From NCBI RefSeq assembly GCF_008868125.1, contig NZ_WAAQ01000001.1, positions 1,674,001 to 1,738,000 of the forward strand: a stretch of 64,000 nt of DNA, read 5' to 3'. The position numbers were made by a program, and so were the translations under genes. Position 1 is the first letter of the stretch. The number at the start of each line of letters is the position of its first letter. The DNA comes from Microbacterium maritypicum (GTDB lineage: Bacteria > Actinomycetota > Actinomycetes > Actinomycetales > Microbacteriaceae). Under the pieces are notes generated by a model that was not told the origin of the DNA, did no database searches, and saw nothing but the letters and a program-made list of their open reading frames with translations. Positions 33,515 through 42,637 of the stretch are shown in pieces.

Positions 33515-35191
33515 TCAGCGCGGAAGCAAAGCGCTGCGAAGCGTGTCGAGGCCGACACCACCCATGTCGAGTGCACGCTTGTGGAAGTCCTTGAACGAGA
33601 ACGCATCGCCTTCGGCTGCGCGGACGCCGTCACGGACCTGTTCCCAGATACGCTGACCGACCTTGTAGGACGGCGCCTGACCAGGCCAGCCCAGGTAGCG
33701 ATTCACCTCGAACTGCACGAACTGATCGGACATGTTCACGTTCCGGCGCATGAAGTCCAGTGCGTACTCGGCGTCCCAGACACCCGTGCCGTCGAGTCGA
33801 GGCTTGCCCAGGTGCACGCCGATGTCGAGCACCACGCGGGCAGCCCGCATGCGCTGTCCGTCGAGCATGCCGAGACGGTCGGCGGGATCGTCGAGGTAGC
33901 CCAGCTGCTCCATCAGACGCTCGGCATACAGAGCCCAGCCCTCGGCATGACCCGAGGTGCCGGCGAGCAGACGGCGCCAGGAGTTGAGCTCGGCCCGGTT
34001 GTACACGGCCTGGGCGATCTGGAGGTGGTGTCCCGGCACGCCCTCATGGAACACCGTGGTCAGCTCGCGCCAGGTGTCGAACTCGGTCACGCCCTCGGGG
34101 ACCGACCACCACATGCGGCCGGGACGGGAGAAGTCATCCGTCGGCCCGGTGTAGTAGATGCCGCCCTCCTGCGTGGGGGCGATCATGCACTCGAGAGTGC
34201 GGATGGCCTCTGGAATGTCGAAGTGCGAGGCGCCGAGCTCGGCGACTGCGCGGTCGCTCGTCTCCTGCATCCACCTCTGGAGCGCGTCGGTGCCGACGAG
34301 CTTGCGGGCGGGATCCGCCTCGAGATGGGCGACGGCCTCTTCCACGGACGCACCGGGCAGGATCTCGTTCGCGATCGCGGTCTGCTCGGCCACCATGCGC
34401 GCGAGCTCCTCGCGCCCCCACTCGTACGTCTCGTCGAGGTCGATCGTCGCCCCGAGGAAGCGACGGGAGTTGAGCGCATACAGGTCGCGTCCGACCGCGT
34501 CGACCTCGCCCGTCGCGGGAGCGAGCTCTTCCACGAGGAAGCGACGAAGCTCGTCGTAAGCGACACGTGCGGCAGCGGAGTTGTCGGCGAGGCTGCGCGC
34601 GAGCGAAGCGGGCAGCTGCCCCTCATCGGGATCGGCATCGGCCACGAAGGCGGCGAAGAAGCCGTCATCGGCCGTGTAGCGGTCGATCTGCGTCGCGACC
34701 TCGACGACCTGGCGTCGCGCAGGCGTCACTCCCTCGGCGATCCCGGTACGCAGGGTCTCGACGTAGCCGCGCAGTGCCTCGGGGACCGCGGCGAGCCTCG
34801 TCGCGATCACATCCCAGTTCTCGACGGTCGCGGTCGGCATCAGATCGAACGCCGCGCGCACATCCTGTGCGGCCGAGGCGATGACGTTGAGGTCCCGCAG
34901 ATGCCACTTCGCGTCGTGCAGCTCGAGGTCGAGACGCAGCTCGGCTCCGAGGTCGGTCTTGGTGACCTCGTCGATCGCATCGACCGGCTCGAGTGCGGAG
35001 AGCTTGTCGAGCGTCGCGCGGGTCGCCGCGGCGATCTCCTCGTGCCCCGCCGGGCTCAGGTCACCGAAACGGTCGTTCACCTCATCGCGGCCGATATACG
35101 TCCCGAGCGTGGGCGCCAGGACCGCGATCGTGTCGACCCATTCATCGGCGACGGCGTCGATGGCGGAGGGGGTTCGGGGAGCTGAAGTCAT
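33515..35191 (-). CDS. DUF885 metallopeptidase-like protein
   Basis: Protein of 558 residues in the DUF885 family, related to zincin peptidases. The metal site is seen as FHEGVPGHHLQIAQ (HEx4H type) and a second acidic ligand in SGHAEGWALYAERL. The N-terminal half is helical and acidic. No signal peptide, so cytoplasmic. Actual peptidase activity in this family is poorly documented. ATG 35191 is 7 nt from a TAGGCT box on the minus strand. Confidence 0.87.
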   Translation of the reverse strand: MTSAPRTPSAIDAVADEWVDTIAVLAPTLGTYIGRDEVNDRFGDLSPAGHEEIAAATRATLDKLSALEPVDAIDEVTKTDLGAELRLDLELHDAKWHLRDLNVIASAAQDVRAAFDLMPTATVENWDVIATRLAAVPEALRGYVETLRTGIAEGVTPARRQVVEVATQIDRYTADDGFFAAFVADADPDEGQLPASLARSLADNSAAARVAYDELRRFLVEELAPATGEVDAVGRDLYALNSRRFLGATIDLDETYEWGREELARMVAEQTAIANEILPGASVEEAVAHLEADPARKLVGTDALQRWMQETSDRAVAELGASHFDIPEAIRTLECMIAPTQEGGIYYTGPTDDFSRPGRMWWSVPEGVTEFDTWRELTTVFHEGVPGHHLQIAQAVYNRAELNSWRRLLAGTSGHAEGWALYAERLMEQLGYLDDPADRLGMLDGQRMRAARVVLDIGVHLGKPRLDGTGVWDAEYALDFMRRNVNMSDQFVQFEVNRYLGWPGQAPSYKVGQRIWEQVRDGVRAAEGDAFSFKDFHKRALDMGGVGLDTLRSALLPR

Positions 35192-35198
35192 AGCTGTC

Positions 35199-35204
35199 AG
35201 CCTA
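35199..35204 (-). promoter_or_regulatory. -10 element for leaderless DUF885 mRNA
   Basis: On the minus strand TAGGCT, 7 nt, then ATG at 35191. Confidence 0.5.
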
Positions 35205-35232
35205 ATCCCCGGCCCCCTTCCGCCGCCGGACC

Positions 35233-37866
35233 TCAGTGCGCGGCTTCGTTCCAGTCGCGACCGCGTCCGACCTGCACGTCGAGCGGCACCGACAAGTCGG
35301 CGGCGTCACCCATCCGCGCCCGCACGATGCGCTCCGTCGCTTCCCACTCCCCGGGAGCGACCTCGACGACGAGCTCGTCATGGATCTGGAGCAGCACGCG
35401 CGAGGAGAGCTGCTCGGAGCGGAGATCATCGTGGATGTGCAGGAGCGCGATCTTCATGATGTCTGCGGCACTGCCCTGGATGGGGGCGTTGAGGGCCGCG
35501 CGCTCGGCGTTCTCGCGCAGCACCCGGTTCGGGCTCGCCAGGTCGGGGAATGGACGGCGGCGGCCGAAGATCGTCTCGGTGTAGCCGACCTCCTTCGCCT
35601 TCATGACCGACGCGCGCAGATAGTCGCGCACCGCGCCGAACCGAGCGAAGTACTCGATCATGAGCTGCTTGGCCTCGGACTGCTCGATGCGCAGCTGCTT
35701 GGAGAGGCCGAACGCGGAGAGCCCGTAGACCAGGCCGTACGACATCGCCTTGACCTTGGTACGCATTGCCGCCGTCACCTCGCTCGGCTCGACACCGAAG
35801 ACCCGCGCGCCGACGAAACGGTGCAGGTCTTCCCCGCTGTTGAACGCTTCGATGAGGCCTTCGTCGCCGGAGAGGTGCGCCATGATGCGCATCTCGATCT
35901 GCGAGTAGTCGGCGGTGAGAAGCGCTTCGTAACCCTCGCCCACCTCGAACGCGCTGCGGATGCGACGGGATTCCTCGGTACGCACCGGGATATTCTGCAG
36001 GTTGGGGTCGGTGCTGGAGAGACGCCCCGTCTGGCTTCCGGTCTGCACATACGTCGTGTGCACCCGGTGATCGTCGCCGATGGCGGTATCGAGCGACTCG
36101 ATGATCTGACGCAGCTTGGTGGCCTCACGGTGCTGCAGCAGCAGGTTCAGGAACGGGTGGGGGTTGCTCTCCTGCAGGTCGGCGAGAACCGCGGCATCCG
36201 TCGAGTAACCGGTCTTGGTCTTTCGGGTCTTCGGCAGCTGCAGGTCTTCGAACAGGACCTCCTGCAGTTGCTTGGGCGAGCCGAGGTTGAACTCGCGCCC
36301 GACCACGGAGAAGGCCTCCTGCGCGAGTGCCTCGGCGCGGGCGGCGAGCTCTCCGGAGAACGTGGACAGCACGTCGTGCGAGACCGCGACGCCCGCGACC
36401 TCCATGTCGGCGAGGGTGAGCAGCGTCGGCAGCTCGATGTCGACCAAGACCTTGGCGACCGGCTCGGGGATGTCTTCCCGAAGAGCATCGGCGACACGCA
36501 GCGCGAACCACGCCTCCTGCGAAGGCGTCGCGCCCTCGGTCTCGGGCACGAGCTGCGACGGGTCGGCCTCGGGGAGCTTCTCGCCCAGGTAGCGCTCGAC
36601 CAGGTCGGAGAGGGTCTTGTCCGGGAAGCTGGGTCGCAGCAGCCAGCCGGCGAGACTCGTGTCGTACGAAAGGCCACCGAGGCGGATGCCTTGACGGATC
36701 AGTGCCTTCACCTGCGCTTTCGCGTCGTGGAGCACCTTCGGCGCGTCGGACTCGAGCCATCCGCGCAGCGCCTCGGGCGCGGCTTCGGTCCAGCCGGATT
36801 CGCGGAGCTCGGTCAGGGTGGCGGCACCGATGCGCACGGGCACTCCGCCCTGTGTCGTGACACGGAGGGAGACTTCGCCTTCCTGTGCCGAACCCCAGGC
36901 AGCGAGCTCGGCGGGCGTCACCTCCACAGGCACAGGAAGGACGACCACGGATGCGGGATCGTCGGCGACCTCGCCCGCACCGACGGCCTCGAACACCCGC
37001 GGGAGCAGTGTGCGGAACTCCAGGCGCGCGAAGATGTCACGCACGGCCTGGGCATCGATCGGCGCGACCGCGAGATCGGCAGGGCCGACGGGAAGCTCCA
37101 CGTCGGTGAGCAGCCGGTTGAGCTTGCGGTTGCGGCGCACGTCGTCGATGTGATCGCGGAGGTTGCCGCCGACCACACCCTTGATCTCGTCGGCTCGGGC
37201 GATCAGTTCGTCGAGCGACCCGAACTGCGTGAGCCACTTGACGGCGGTCTTCTCCCCCACCTTCGGCACACCGGGCAGGTTGTCGCTGGTCTCTCCGACG
37301 AGAGCGGCGATGTCGGGATACTGCTCCGGCCGGACCCCGTAGCGCTCCTGGACGGTCGTCGGGTCGTAGCGCTTGAGCTGGGAGACGCCCTGCACCGACG
37401 GGTACAGCAGCGTGACATCGTCGTTGACGAGCTGGATCGTGTCGCGGTCGCCCGAGACGACGAGCACGTCGAAGCCCTGTTCGGCCCCCTGAGACGCGAG
37501 CGTGGCGAGGATGTCGTCGGCCTCGATCCCCTCCTTCGTCAGCACCGGGATCGACATCGCGGTGAGGCACTCCTGGAGCAGGGGGATCTGCCCCTTGAAC
37601 TCCTGAGGCGACTCGGAGCGCGTGGCCTTGTACTCCGGGTACTCGTCGGTGCGGAAGGAGTGACGCGAGGTGTCGAAGGCGATCGCCAGGTGCGTCGGCT
37701 GCTCGGCCTTGATGAGGTTCACCAGCATCGACAGGAAGCCGTAGATGCCGTTCGTGTGCTGGTTGTCTTTGGTCGTGAAGTTGTCGACCGGGAGGGCGAA
37801 GAAGGCACGATAGGCGAGCGAATGGCCGTCGACGACCATGAGGGTAGGCTTTGCGGAGTCCGTCAC
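35233..37866 (-). CDS. polA: DNA polymerase I
   Basis: Family A polymerase for Okazaki-fragment maturation and repair synthesis, 877 residues. The 5' nuclease domain spans about 1-290 (VDGHSLAYRAFFALP, GIEADDILATLA, VSGDRDTIQLV). The middle domain keeps the 3'-5' exonuclease fold but the first motif reads VSLRVTT, lacking the Asp-x-Glu metal ligands, so proofreading is probably lost, as in other actinobacterial PolA. The polymerase has motif A LLTADYSQIEMRIMAHLSGD, motif B (KAMSYGLVYGLSAFGLS) and motif C LLQIHDELVVEV. GTG 37866 lies 6 nt from a TAGGCT box. Divergent from the thioesterase gene. Confidence 0.97.
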   Translation of the reverse strand: MTDSAKPTLMVVDGHSLAYRAFFALPVDNFTTKDNQHTNGIYGFLSMLVNLIKAEQPTHLAIAFDTSRHSFRTDEYPEYKATRSESPQEFKGQIPLLQECLTAMSIPVLTKEGIEADDILATLASQGAEQGFDVLVVSGDRDTIQLVNDDVTLLYPSVQGVSQLKRYDPTTVQERYGVRPEQYPDIAALVGETSDNLPGVPKVGEKTAVKWLTQFGSLDELIARADEIKGVVGGNLRDHIDDVRRNRKLNRLLTDVELPVGPADLAVAPIDAQAVRDIFARLEFRTLLPRVFEAVGAGEVADDPASVVVLPVPVEVTPAELAAWGSAQEGEVSLRVTTQGGVPVRIGAATLTELRESGWTEAAPEALRGWLESDAPKVLHDAKAQVKALIRQGIRLGGLSYDTSLAGWLLRPSFPDKTLSDLVERYLGEKLPEADPSQLVPETEGATPSQEAWFALRVADALREDIPEPVAKVLVDIELPTLLTLADMEVAGVAVSHDVLSTFSGELAARAEALAQEAFSVVGREFNLGSPKQLQEVLFEDLQLPKTRKTKTGYSTDAAVLADLQESNPHPFLNLLLQHREATKLRQIIESLDTAIGDDHRVHTTYVQTGSQTGRLSSTDPNLQNIPVRTEESRRIRSAFEVGEGYEALLTADYSQIEMRIMAHLSGDEGLIEAFNSGEDLHRFVGARVFGVEPSEVTAAMRTKVKAMSYGLVYGLSAFGLSKQLRIEQSEAKQLMIEYFARFGAVRDYLRASVMKAKEVGYTETIFGRRRPFPDLASPNRVLRENAERAALNAPIQGSAADIMKIALLHIHDDLRSEQLSSRVLLQIHDELVVEVAPGEWEATERIVRARMGDAADLSVPLDVQVGRGRDWNEAAH

Positions 37867-37872
37867 CCTGTC

Positions 37873-37878
37873 AGCCTA
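37873..37878 (-). promoter_or_regulatory. -10 element for leaderless polA mRNA
   Basis: On the minus strand TAGGCT, 6 nt, then GTG at 37866. Confidence 0.5.
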
Positions 37879-37911
37879 ACGAGGACGACAGACACCCGCT
37901 GAGGAGGATGC

Positions 37912-38340
37912 ATGAGCGACGTCGCGACGAGCGAGGGACTCGACTGGGCCACAGCCCGCGGAATGGGCGCTCTGGCCGAGAAGATGGGCATGGAGTTCGT
38001 CGAATTCAGCGTCGACCGCTGCGTCGCGACGATGCCGGTCGAGGGCAACACGCAGCCTGTCGGACTCATGCACGGCGGCGCCTACGTGGTCCTCGGGGAA
38101 TCCCTCGGATCGATGGCGGCCAATCTGCACGCCGGTGCCGGACGGCTCGCCGTCGGCGTCGACATCAACGCGACGCACACGCGTTCGGCGACGTCGGGCG
38201 TCGTCACCGGCGTCTGCACCCCTGTCCACCTGGGACGCAGCATCACCGTGCACGAAATCGTGGTGACCGACGATCAGGGGCGACGTTGCTCCACGATCCG
38301 CATCACCAACATGATCAAGGACCTTCCCGCCGGGCGCTGA
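37912..38340 (+). CDS. Hotdog-fold thioesterase, PaaI-like
   Basis: Acyl-CoA thioesterase-like protein of 142 residues. The hotdog helix motif is MHGGAYVVLGESLGSMAA (catalytic acidic residue Glu in GES), preceded by QPVGL and followed by VGVDINATHTRSATSG. Probably releases CoA from an aryl or short acyl substrate. GAGGAGG lies 6 nt before the ATG. Its 3' end overlaps the GNAT gene tail by 26 bp in convergent orientation. A polA-thioesterase-PdtaR neighbourhood is common in actinobacteria (from memory). Confidence 0.9.
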   Translation: MSDVATSEGLDWATARGMGALAEKMGMEFVEFSVDRCVATMPVEGNTQPVGLMHGGAYVVLGESLGSMAANLHAGAGRLAVGVDINATHTRSATSGVVTGVCTPVHLGRSITVHEIVVTDDQGRRCSTIRITNMIKDLPAGR

Positions 38341-38890
38341 GCGGTTCCTCCAGCAGTCGCTGGAAGAGCAGGTGGTCCTGCCACTCCCCCGCGATGCGGA
38401 GGTACTTCGGCGCCATCCCGATGCGCTCGAAGTCGTTTCCTCGCAGCACGCTCTGGGAGCCGAGATTGTGCACCAGTGTGGCCGCCTGCAGCCGATGAAG
38501 TCCCAGTTCCGTGCGCGAGTACTCGATGATCTGCGCGACGGCGCGATGCGCGAGCCCACGACGCAGCCGCGAGACGTCGACCCAGTAGCCGAGATCGGCG
38601 CTCCAGAACGCACCACGGACGACGTTGTTGATGTTCATCCGTCCGCGGATCTCGCCGTCGTCGGACGAGATGACGAAGCGGAAGCTGCGGCCTGCGGACG
38701 CATCGTCGACGCACTGCTGCGCGTGCTGCTCCTGCGAGGCGACGGTGAAGAACGCCTCCGTGCGTGAAGGCTCCCACGGTGCAAGGTGCTCGCGGTTCGC
38801 CAGATACGCCCTCGAGAGCGCGGCGCCATCTCCGAGGCGCACGGGCCGAAGGATGTGCTCGGTATCGAGCCGGATGACCCCGGCGCTCAC
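38315..38890 (-). CDS. GNAT acetyltransferase, RimJ/RimL-like
   Basis: N-acetyltransferase of 191 residues. It has ILRPVRLGDGAALSRAYLAN at the start, then the NVVRGAFWSADLGYWVDVS strand, the acetyl-CoA loop RRGLAHRAVAQIIEYSR and HRLQAATLVHNLGSQSVLRG typical of the RimJ/RimL type acting on ribosomal protein or other N-termini. GTG start 2 bp after the ANTAR regulator stop, so in an operon with it. Confidence 0.88.
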   Translation of the reverse strand: MSAGVIRLDTEHILRPVRLGDGAALSRAYLANREHLAPWEPSRTEAFFTVASQEQHAQQCVDDASAGRSFRFVISSDDGEIRGRMNINNVVRGAFWSADLGYWVDVSRLRRGLAHRAVAQIIEYSRTELGLHRLQAATLVHNLGSQSVLRGNDFERIGMAPKYLRIAGEWQDHLLFQRLLEEPLSARREGP

Positions 38891-38892
38891 CC

Positions 38893-39513
38893 TTACTTCT
38901 TGGGCGCGAGCTGCTCGATGATCGCCTTGGCGACGTCCTGCATCGTCAGACGGCGATCCATGGAGGCCTTCTGGATCCAGCGGAACGCCTCGGGCTCGCT
39001 CAGACCCATCTTCTCGTTGAGCAGACCCTTGGCCCGATCGACGAGCTTGCGGGTCTCGAAGCGCTCGACCATGTCGGCGACCTCGGCCTCGAGCGTGATG
39101 ATCTGCTCGTGCCGGGCCAGCGCGATCTCGATCGCCGGCAGGAGGTCGTTCGGAGTGAACGGCTTCACGACGTACGCGAGAGCACCGGCCTCGCTGGCAC
39201 GCTCGACGAGCTCCTTCTGGCTGAAAGCCGTGAGGAGCACGACGGGGGCGATGTTGCCCTTGTGCAGCTTCTCGGCGGCGCTGATGCCGTCGAGCTGAGG
39301 CATCTTGACATCCATGATGACGAGGTCGGGGCGCAGCTCGGTCGCCAGAGCGACCGCGGTCTCTCCATCACCGGCCTCACCGACGACATCGAAGCCGTTG
39401 TCGCGGAGGATCTCGACGATGTCGAGACGGATCAGCGACTCATCTTCGGCGACGACCACGCGTCGGGGTGCGGATGACGTGGGCTGCTCAGCCTGCTCTT
39501 CTTGCTCTGTCAC
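38893..39513 (-). CDS. pdtaR: ANTAR-domain response regulator, PdtaR-like
   Basis: Response regulator of 206 residues that probably controls RNA antitermination. The receiver domain has VVVAEDESLIRLD, the phospho-acceptor Asp in LVIMDVKMPQLDG, Thr in VVLLTAFSQ and Lys in AYVVKPFTPNDL. A coiled coil follows, then an ANTAR domain (RAKGLLNEKMGLSEPEAFRW, TMQDVAKAII), which binds RNA hairpins. The sequence matches the M. tuberculosis PdtaR type; no partner histidine kinase is adjacent. GTG 39513 lies 6 nt from TAGGAT. Confidence 0.93.
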   Translation of the reverse strand: MTEQEEQAEQPTSSAPRRVVVAEDESLIRLDIVEILRDNGFDVVGEAGDGETAVALATELRPDLVIMDVKMPQLDGISAAEKLHKGNIAPVVLLTAFSQKELVERASEAGALAYVVKPFTPNDLLPAIEIALARHEQIITLEAEVADMVERFETRKLVDRAKGLLNEKMGLSEPEAFRWIQKASMDRRLTMQDVAKAIIEQLAPKK

Positions 39514-39519
39514 AGAACC

Positions 39520-39525
39520 ATCCTA
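39520..39525 (-). promoter_or_regulatory. -10 element for leaderless pdtaR mRNA
   Basis: On the minus strand TAGGAT, 6 nt, then GTG at 39513. Confidence 0.5.
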
Positions 39526-39614
39526 GTGGAGTGCCCCTGTCTGCAGGCCGTAACCACTCTGCGCGGAGGATCACTCCCCCTCCCCTGCGCTAAAGTCATA
39601 GACGCGACACACGA

Positions 39615-39697
39615 GCCGGCGTGGCGGAATGGCAGACGCGGAGCACTCAAAATGCTTTGTCCGAAAGGGCGTGTGGGTTCGAGTCCCACCGCCGGCA
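39615..39697 (+). tRNA. tRNA-Leu (anticodon CAA)
   Basis: 83-nt class II tRNA. The acceptor arm GCCGGCG pairs fully with CGCCGGC, discriminator A. The anticodon arm has stem GAGCA/TGCTT and loop CTCAAAA, giving CAA for UUG codons. A long variable arm (TGTCCGAAAGGGCG region) and T arm GTGGGTTCGAGTCCCAC are intact. CCA is not encoded. Confidence 0.95.
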
Positions 39698-39712
39698 CCC
39701 TTGCAGCGCAGA

Positions 39713-41413
39713 TCACCTCAGACGACGGCGCGCCCTCGAAACGAGGATGAGCGCGGCGCCGATCGTCATCATCATCGCTGCGCTGATGAGCAGGGGCGGC
39801 AGGCCGCTCGTGTCGCCACCCGTTCCCGCCAGACCACCATGCGGGGGTGCGCCCGGATCCGACGGACCCGGAGCGGGAGGAGGGCTGGGCGCCGGAGTCG
39901 GGATGGTGAGCGCGGCAGAGGTCGCCGTGGCCGGACTGTAGCAGTCCGCCGTACCGGAGACCGTCACGCTGATGTCTCGACCGACGTCGGCGGCGACCAG
40001 GGTGTAGGTGCTCGAGGTTGCTCCGTCGATCGGCTGGCCGTCGCGGAGCCACAGGTAGTCGATCTCTGTCGGCACGGGGACCCATGGGGCAACGTCGACG
40101 GTGAGCTCGCTCCCCTCGCTCGGTGTCCCGCTGATGATGGGGGCTGACGTGGCGAAAGTCTTCAGACTCACACGGATCGTGTAGTCGGCGGTGTCCCGAG
40201 TGGTGGTGTCGGGTGTCGGTGCCACACCGTTGAATGCCTGGATCGTGAAACCGAAGTCGCCGTCGATGGTCGGGACGCCCGCGATCTCGCCGGTATCGCC
40301 GTTGAGCGTGATTCCCGGGGGCAGCACGCCGCTGATGATCTCGTAGAAGCTCGGTGGCGGTGTACCCGTGGCGATGACGACGTCGCTGAACGCTTCGCAG
40401 CTGAGCGCCGTGAACGCCGTGCCGGCGATGTCCGGGGAGCGCAGTGGCTGAAGCGCCGTGATCCCGGGAGTCGACTCGCCGGTGACGGGGTTGTATGCGT
40501 ATCCGCTGACGAATATCGTCCCCCCATCGGTCGCAGCTGTGATTCCGATCGGCGATATCTGAGACGGGGCGAAGGCGGTCGGGGGGATGGTGTCGAGCAC
40601 CGCACCGCTCGTGTCCGAGATGACGATCGTGCCGTCGTACTGCACGGTGAAGAGTCGGTCGTTCGGGCCGAGAGTGGTCTGCGCGGCATTCGGGAGTGCG
40701 GTGACGGCGAGGCCCCCGCCATCCGTTCCGACTCCGACGAGGACCGAGTTGCCGTCGGCGAGGCTGTACGCCGAGAAGTGAAGCCGACCGTCGGCGGCGA
40801 GGTTCAGGTTGAATGCGGCGTAGCTGATCTGCAGGCCCGGGAGCGGCGTCGCCGGTCGAGCCGTGCCGTCCGAGGAGTAGCTTGCGATCTCGTTCGGGGA
40901 GGCGCCCGCGTTGATGGTGTAGATCGTGCCGTCCTCGGCAAGGGCGAGCCCCGCGAGGCTGATGTCCTCGCTGCCGGTGAGCACGGCCGTGTTGAGGGTC
41001 ACCCCCACCGGGTCGTACGTGGTGACCTGCCATAGCCCGGTCATGTTGTTTCGTTCCAGGACGTGCGGATTCTCCGCAGCATCCAATGCCAGACCTGTCG
41101 GCGAGGTGTCGGGGTTGTACCAGGAGGCAAGGCGCGATCCGGTGTCGCTGTCACGGATGATCGCTTGAGACGAACCCGAGGAGTAGTTCGCGATCCCGTA
41201 GATCTCACCCGCCGTCGTAGCGAGAATCGTCGAAGGAACCAGGAACCCGGTGGGCTCCGATTGGGTGGTGTTCCAGCTCCGGACCACGTGGTAAGAGCCG
41301 TCGTCCCCGAGCGGAGGCGGCACGGCGGCGTTGGCTGCTGCCGCCGTGGCGAACACGACGGCCACACCCAACACAAGCCCTGTCCATACTCGAAGTCTCA
41401 CGTTCGTTCTCAC
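39713..41413 (-). CDS. Secreted Ig-like-repeat surface protein with LAXTG sorting signal
   Basis: Exported protein of 566 residues. The signal peptide (VWTGLVLGVAVVFATAAA, cleavage near residue 30) is followed by a beta-propeller-like region with repeats of the NHL/SMP type (GEIYGIANYSSGSSQAI, IYTINAGASPNEI, LFTVQYDGTIVISD) and then Ig-like units (YEIISGVLPPGITLNGDTGE is a putative-Ig motif). A Pro/Ser linker leads to LAGTG (about 528-532), a hydrophobic segment and RARRRLR, the tripartite signal of sortase E substrates in high-GC Gram-positives. Probably covalently linked to the wall; binding partner unknown. GTG 41413 has GAGGAG upstream. Confidence 0.8.
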   Translation of the reverse strand: MRTNVRLRVWTGLVLGVAVVFATAAAANAAVPPPLGDDGSYHVVRSWNTTQSEPTGFLVPSTILATTAGEIYGIANYSSGSSQAIIRDSDTGSRLASWYNPDTSPTGLALDAAENPHVLERNNMTGLWQVTTYDPVGVTLNTAVLTGSEDISLAGLALAEDGTIYTINAGASPNEIASYSSDGTARPATPLPGLQISYAAFNLNLAADGRLHFSAYSLADGNSVLVGVGTDGGGLAVTALPNAAQTTLGPNDRLFTVQYDGTIVISDTSGAVLDTIPPTAFAPSQISPIGITAATDGGTIFVSGYAYNPVTGESTPGITALQPLRSPDIAGTAFTALSCEAFSDVVIATGTPPPSFYEIISGVLPPGITLNGDTGEIAGVPTIDGDFGFTIQAFNGVAPTPDTTTRDTADYTIRVSLKTFATSAPIISGTPSEGSELTVDVAPWVPVPTEIDYLWLRDGQPIDGATSSTYTLVAADVGRDISVTVSGTADCYSPATATSAALTIPTPAPSPPPAPGPSDPGAPPHGGLAGTGGDTSGLPPLLISAAMMMTIGAALILVSRARRRLR

Positions 41414-41489
41414 GATGTCTTTGCTCTCCTCATCGGAAAAAGTCGGTCGCCCCGGTCGGTGGAGCGATGGTCTGCGGTGGGTCGACGGC

Positions 41490-42551
41490 TCACAGGGACG
41501 CGGCGGTCCCGTCGTGCGTCGGGACGACATCGGCGGTGTGATACTGGAACACGAGGCGGGCCGGCACGGTCCCCGCCAGCACCTCGTCGACCGATGCGTT
41601 GACCTGGTCCAGCTCACGGGGCTCGGTGACGACCCGCGTCCGTCCGGCGGCGTGAAGGTCGAAGACCTCGGCCAGATCCTGCCTGGTCCCGACGATGGAG
41701 CCGATGATGCTGATCCCCTTGAGCACGGTGTCGAAGATCGGCACCGTGAGCTCCCCACCGGCGGGGAGGGATACCAGCACGAGCCTGCCGCCGCGGTTCA
41801 GAGAGCGGAACGCCTGGTCGAAGACCGCGGGCGCGACCGCGAGGACGACGACGACGTCGGCACCACCGAGATCTCGGATCGCAGCGACCGGATCGGCGTC
41901 GGCGGCGTTCACGACGTGGTCTGCACCCAGCTCGGATGCCAGGTCGAGTTTCTCGTCGGTGATGTCCACCGCGATGACCTTGGCGCCCACCAGGCGGGCG
42001 TACTGCACCGCAAGGTGCCCGAGCCCCCCGACACCGAAGATCGCGACCGTCTCGCCCGGCGTGACATGCGCGTTCTTGATCGCCGCGTAGGTCGTGACTC
42101 CGGCGCAGGTGAGCGGCGCGGCGTCGATCGCGGTGATGCCGTCCGGAACGGGAACGGCGAAGCGGGCGTCTGCCAGCATGTACTCGGCGTAGCCGCCGTC
42201 GACGGCGTAGCCGTTGTTGTACTGGCTCTCGCAGAGGTTCTCTCGACCATCGACGCAGTACCGGCATTCGCCGCATGCGTGGCCGAGCCAGGGCATCGCG
42301 ACTCTCTGTCCGACCGTGCGGCTGGTCACGCCGTCACCGAGCTGTTCGACGATGCCCACGCCTTCGTGCCCCGGGATGAGCGGGAGCGGGGGCTTGACCG
42401 GCCAATCTCCGCGCATGGCGTGGATGTCGGTGTGGCACAGTCCGCATGTCTCCACCCGGACCAGGACCTGTCCCGGACCGGGCTGTGGGATCGGACGCTC
42501 TTCCACCTGCGCCGGTGCACCGAACTCTGTGACGACTGCTGCTCGCATCAT
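41490..42551 (-). CDS. adhP: Zinc-dependent alcohol dehydrogenase
   Basis: Medium-chain NAD(P)-dependent dehydrogenase of 353 residues, close to AdhP. Catalytic zinc ligands are Cys39 (CGLCHTDIHAMRGDWP), His61 in GHEGVGIV and a Cys in PLTCAGVTTY; the structural zinc site is HACGECRYCVDGRENLCE. The dinucleotide motif is FGVGGLGHLAVQ. It reduces acetaldehyde or oxidises short alcohols. AGGAGG lies before the ATG. A 14-bp DosR-like box (42610-42623) lies 58 bp upstream, so it is a likely member of the dormancy regulon described here. Confidence 0.93.
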   Translation of the reverse strand: MMRAAVVTEFGAPAQVEERPIPQPGPGQVLVRVETCGLCHTDIHAMRGDWPVKPPLPLIPGHEGVGIVEQLGDGVTSRTVGQRVAMPWLGHACGECRYCVDGRENLCESQYNNGYAVDGGYAEYMLADARFAVPVPDGITAIDAAPLTCAGVTTYAAIKNAHVTPGETVAIFGVGGLGHLAVQYARLVGAKVIAVDITDEKLDLASELGADHVVNAADADPVAAIRDLGGADVVVVLAVAPAVFDQAFRSLNRGGRLVLVSLPAGGELTVPIFDTVLKGISIIGSIVGTRQDLAEVFDLHAAGRTRVVTEPRELDQVNASVDEVLAGTVPARLVFQYHTADVVPTHDGTAASL

Positions 42552-42609
42552 TCCTCCTGGACGGGCCTCGTGGATGCTTCAAGTCTGACGCCGCCGGACC
42601 TTCTTCCCC

Positions 42610-42623
42610 GGGTCGAAGGTCCC
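42610..42623 (-). promoter_or_regulatory. DosR-like box A (adh promoter)
   Basis: On the minus strand GGGACCTTCGACCC, 58 bp upstream of the adh ATG. Fits the DosR form GGGACNNNNGNCCC. Confidence 0.65.
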
Positions 42624-42637
42624 ACCGTGCCGGGCGC

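Noticed and set aside
35236..37902. Plus-strand ORF of 888 codons
   Set aside because: It lies exactly antisense to polA, whose motifs are all present. Long antisense frames are normal at this GC content, and the translation has no recognisable domain.
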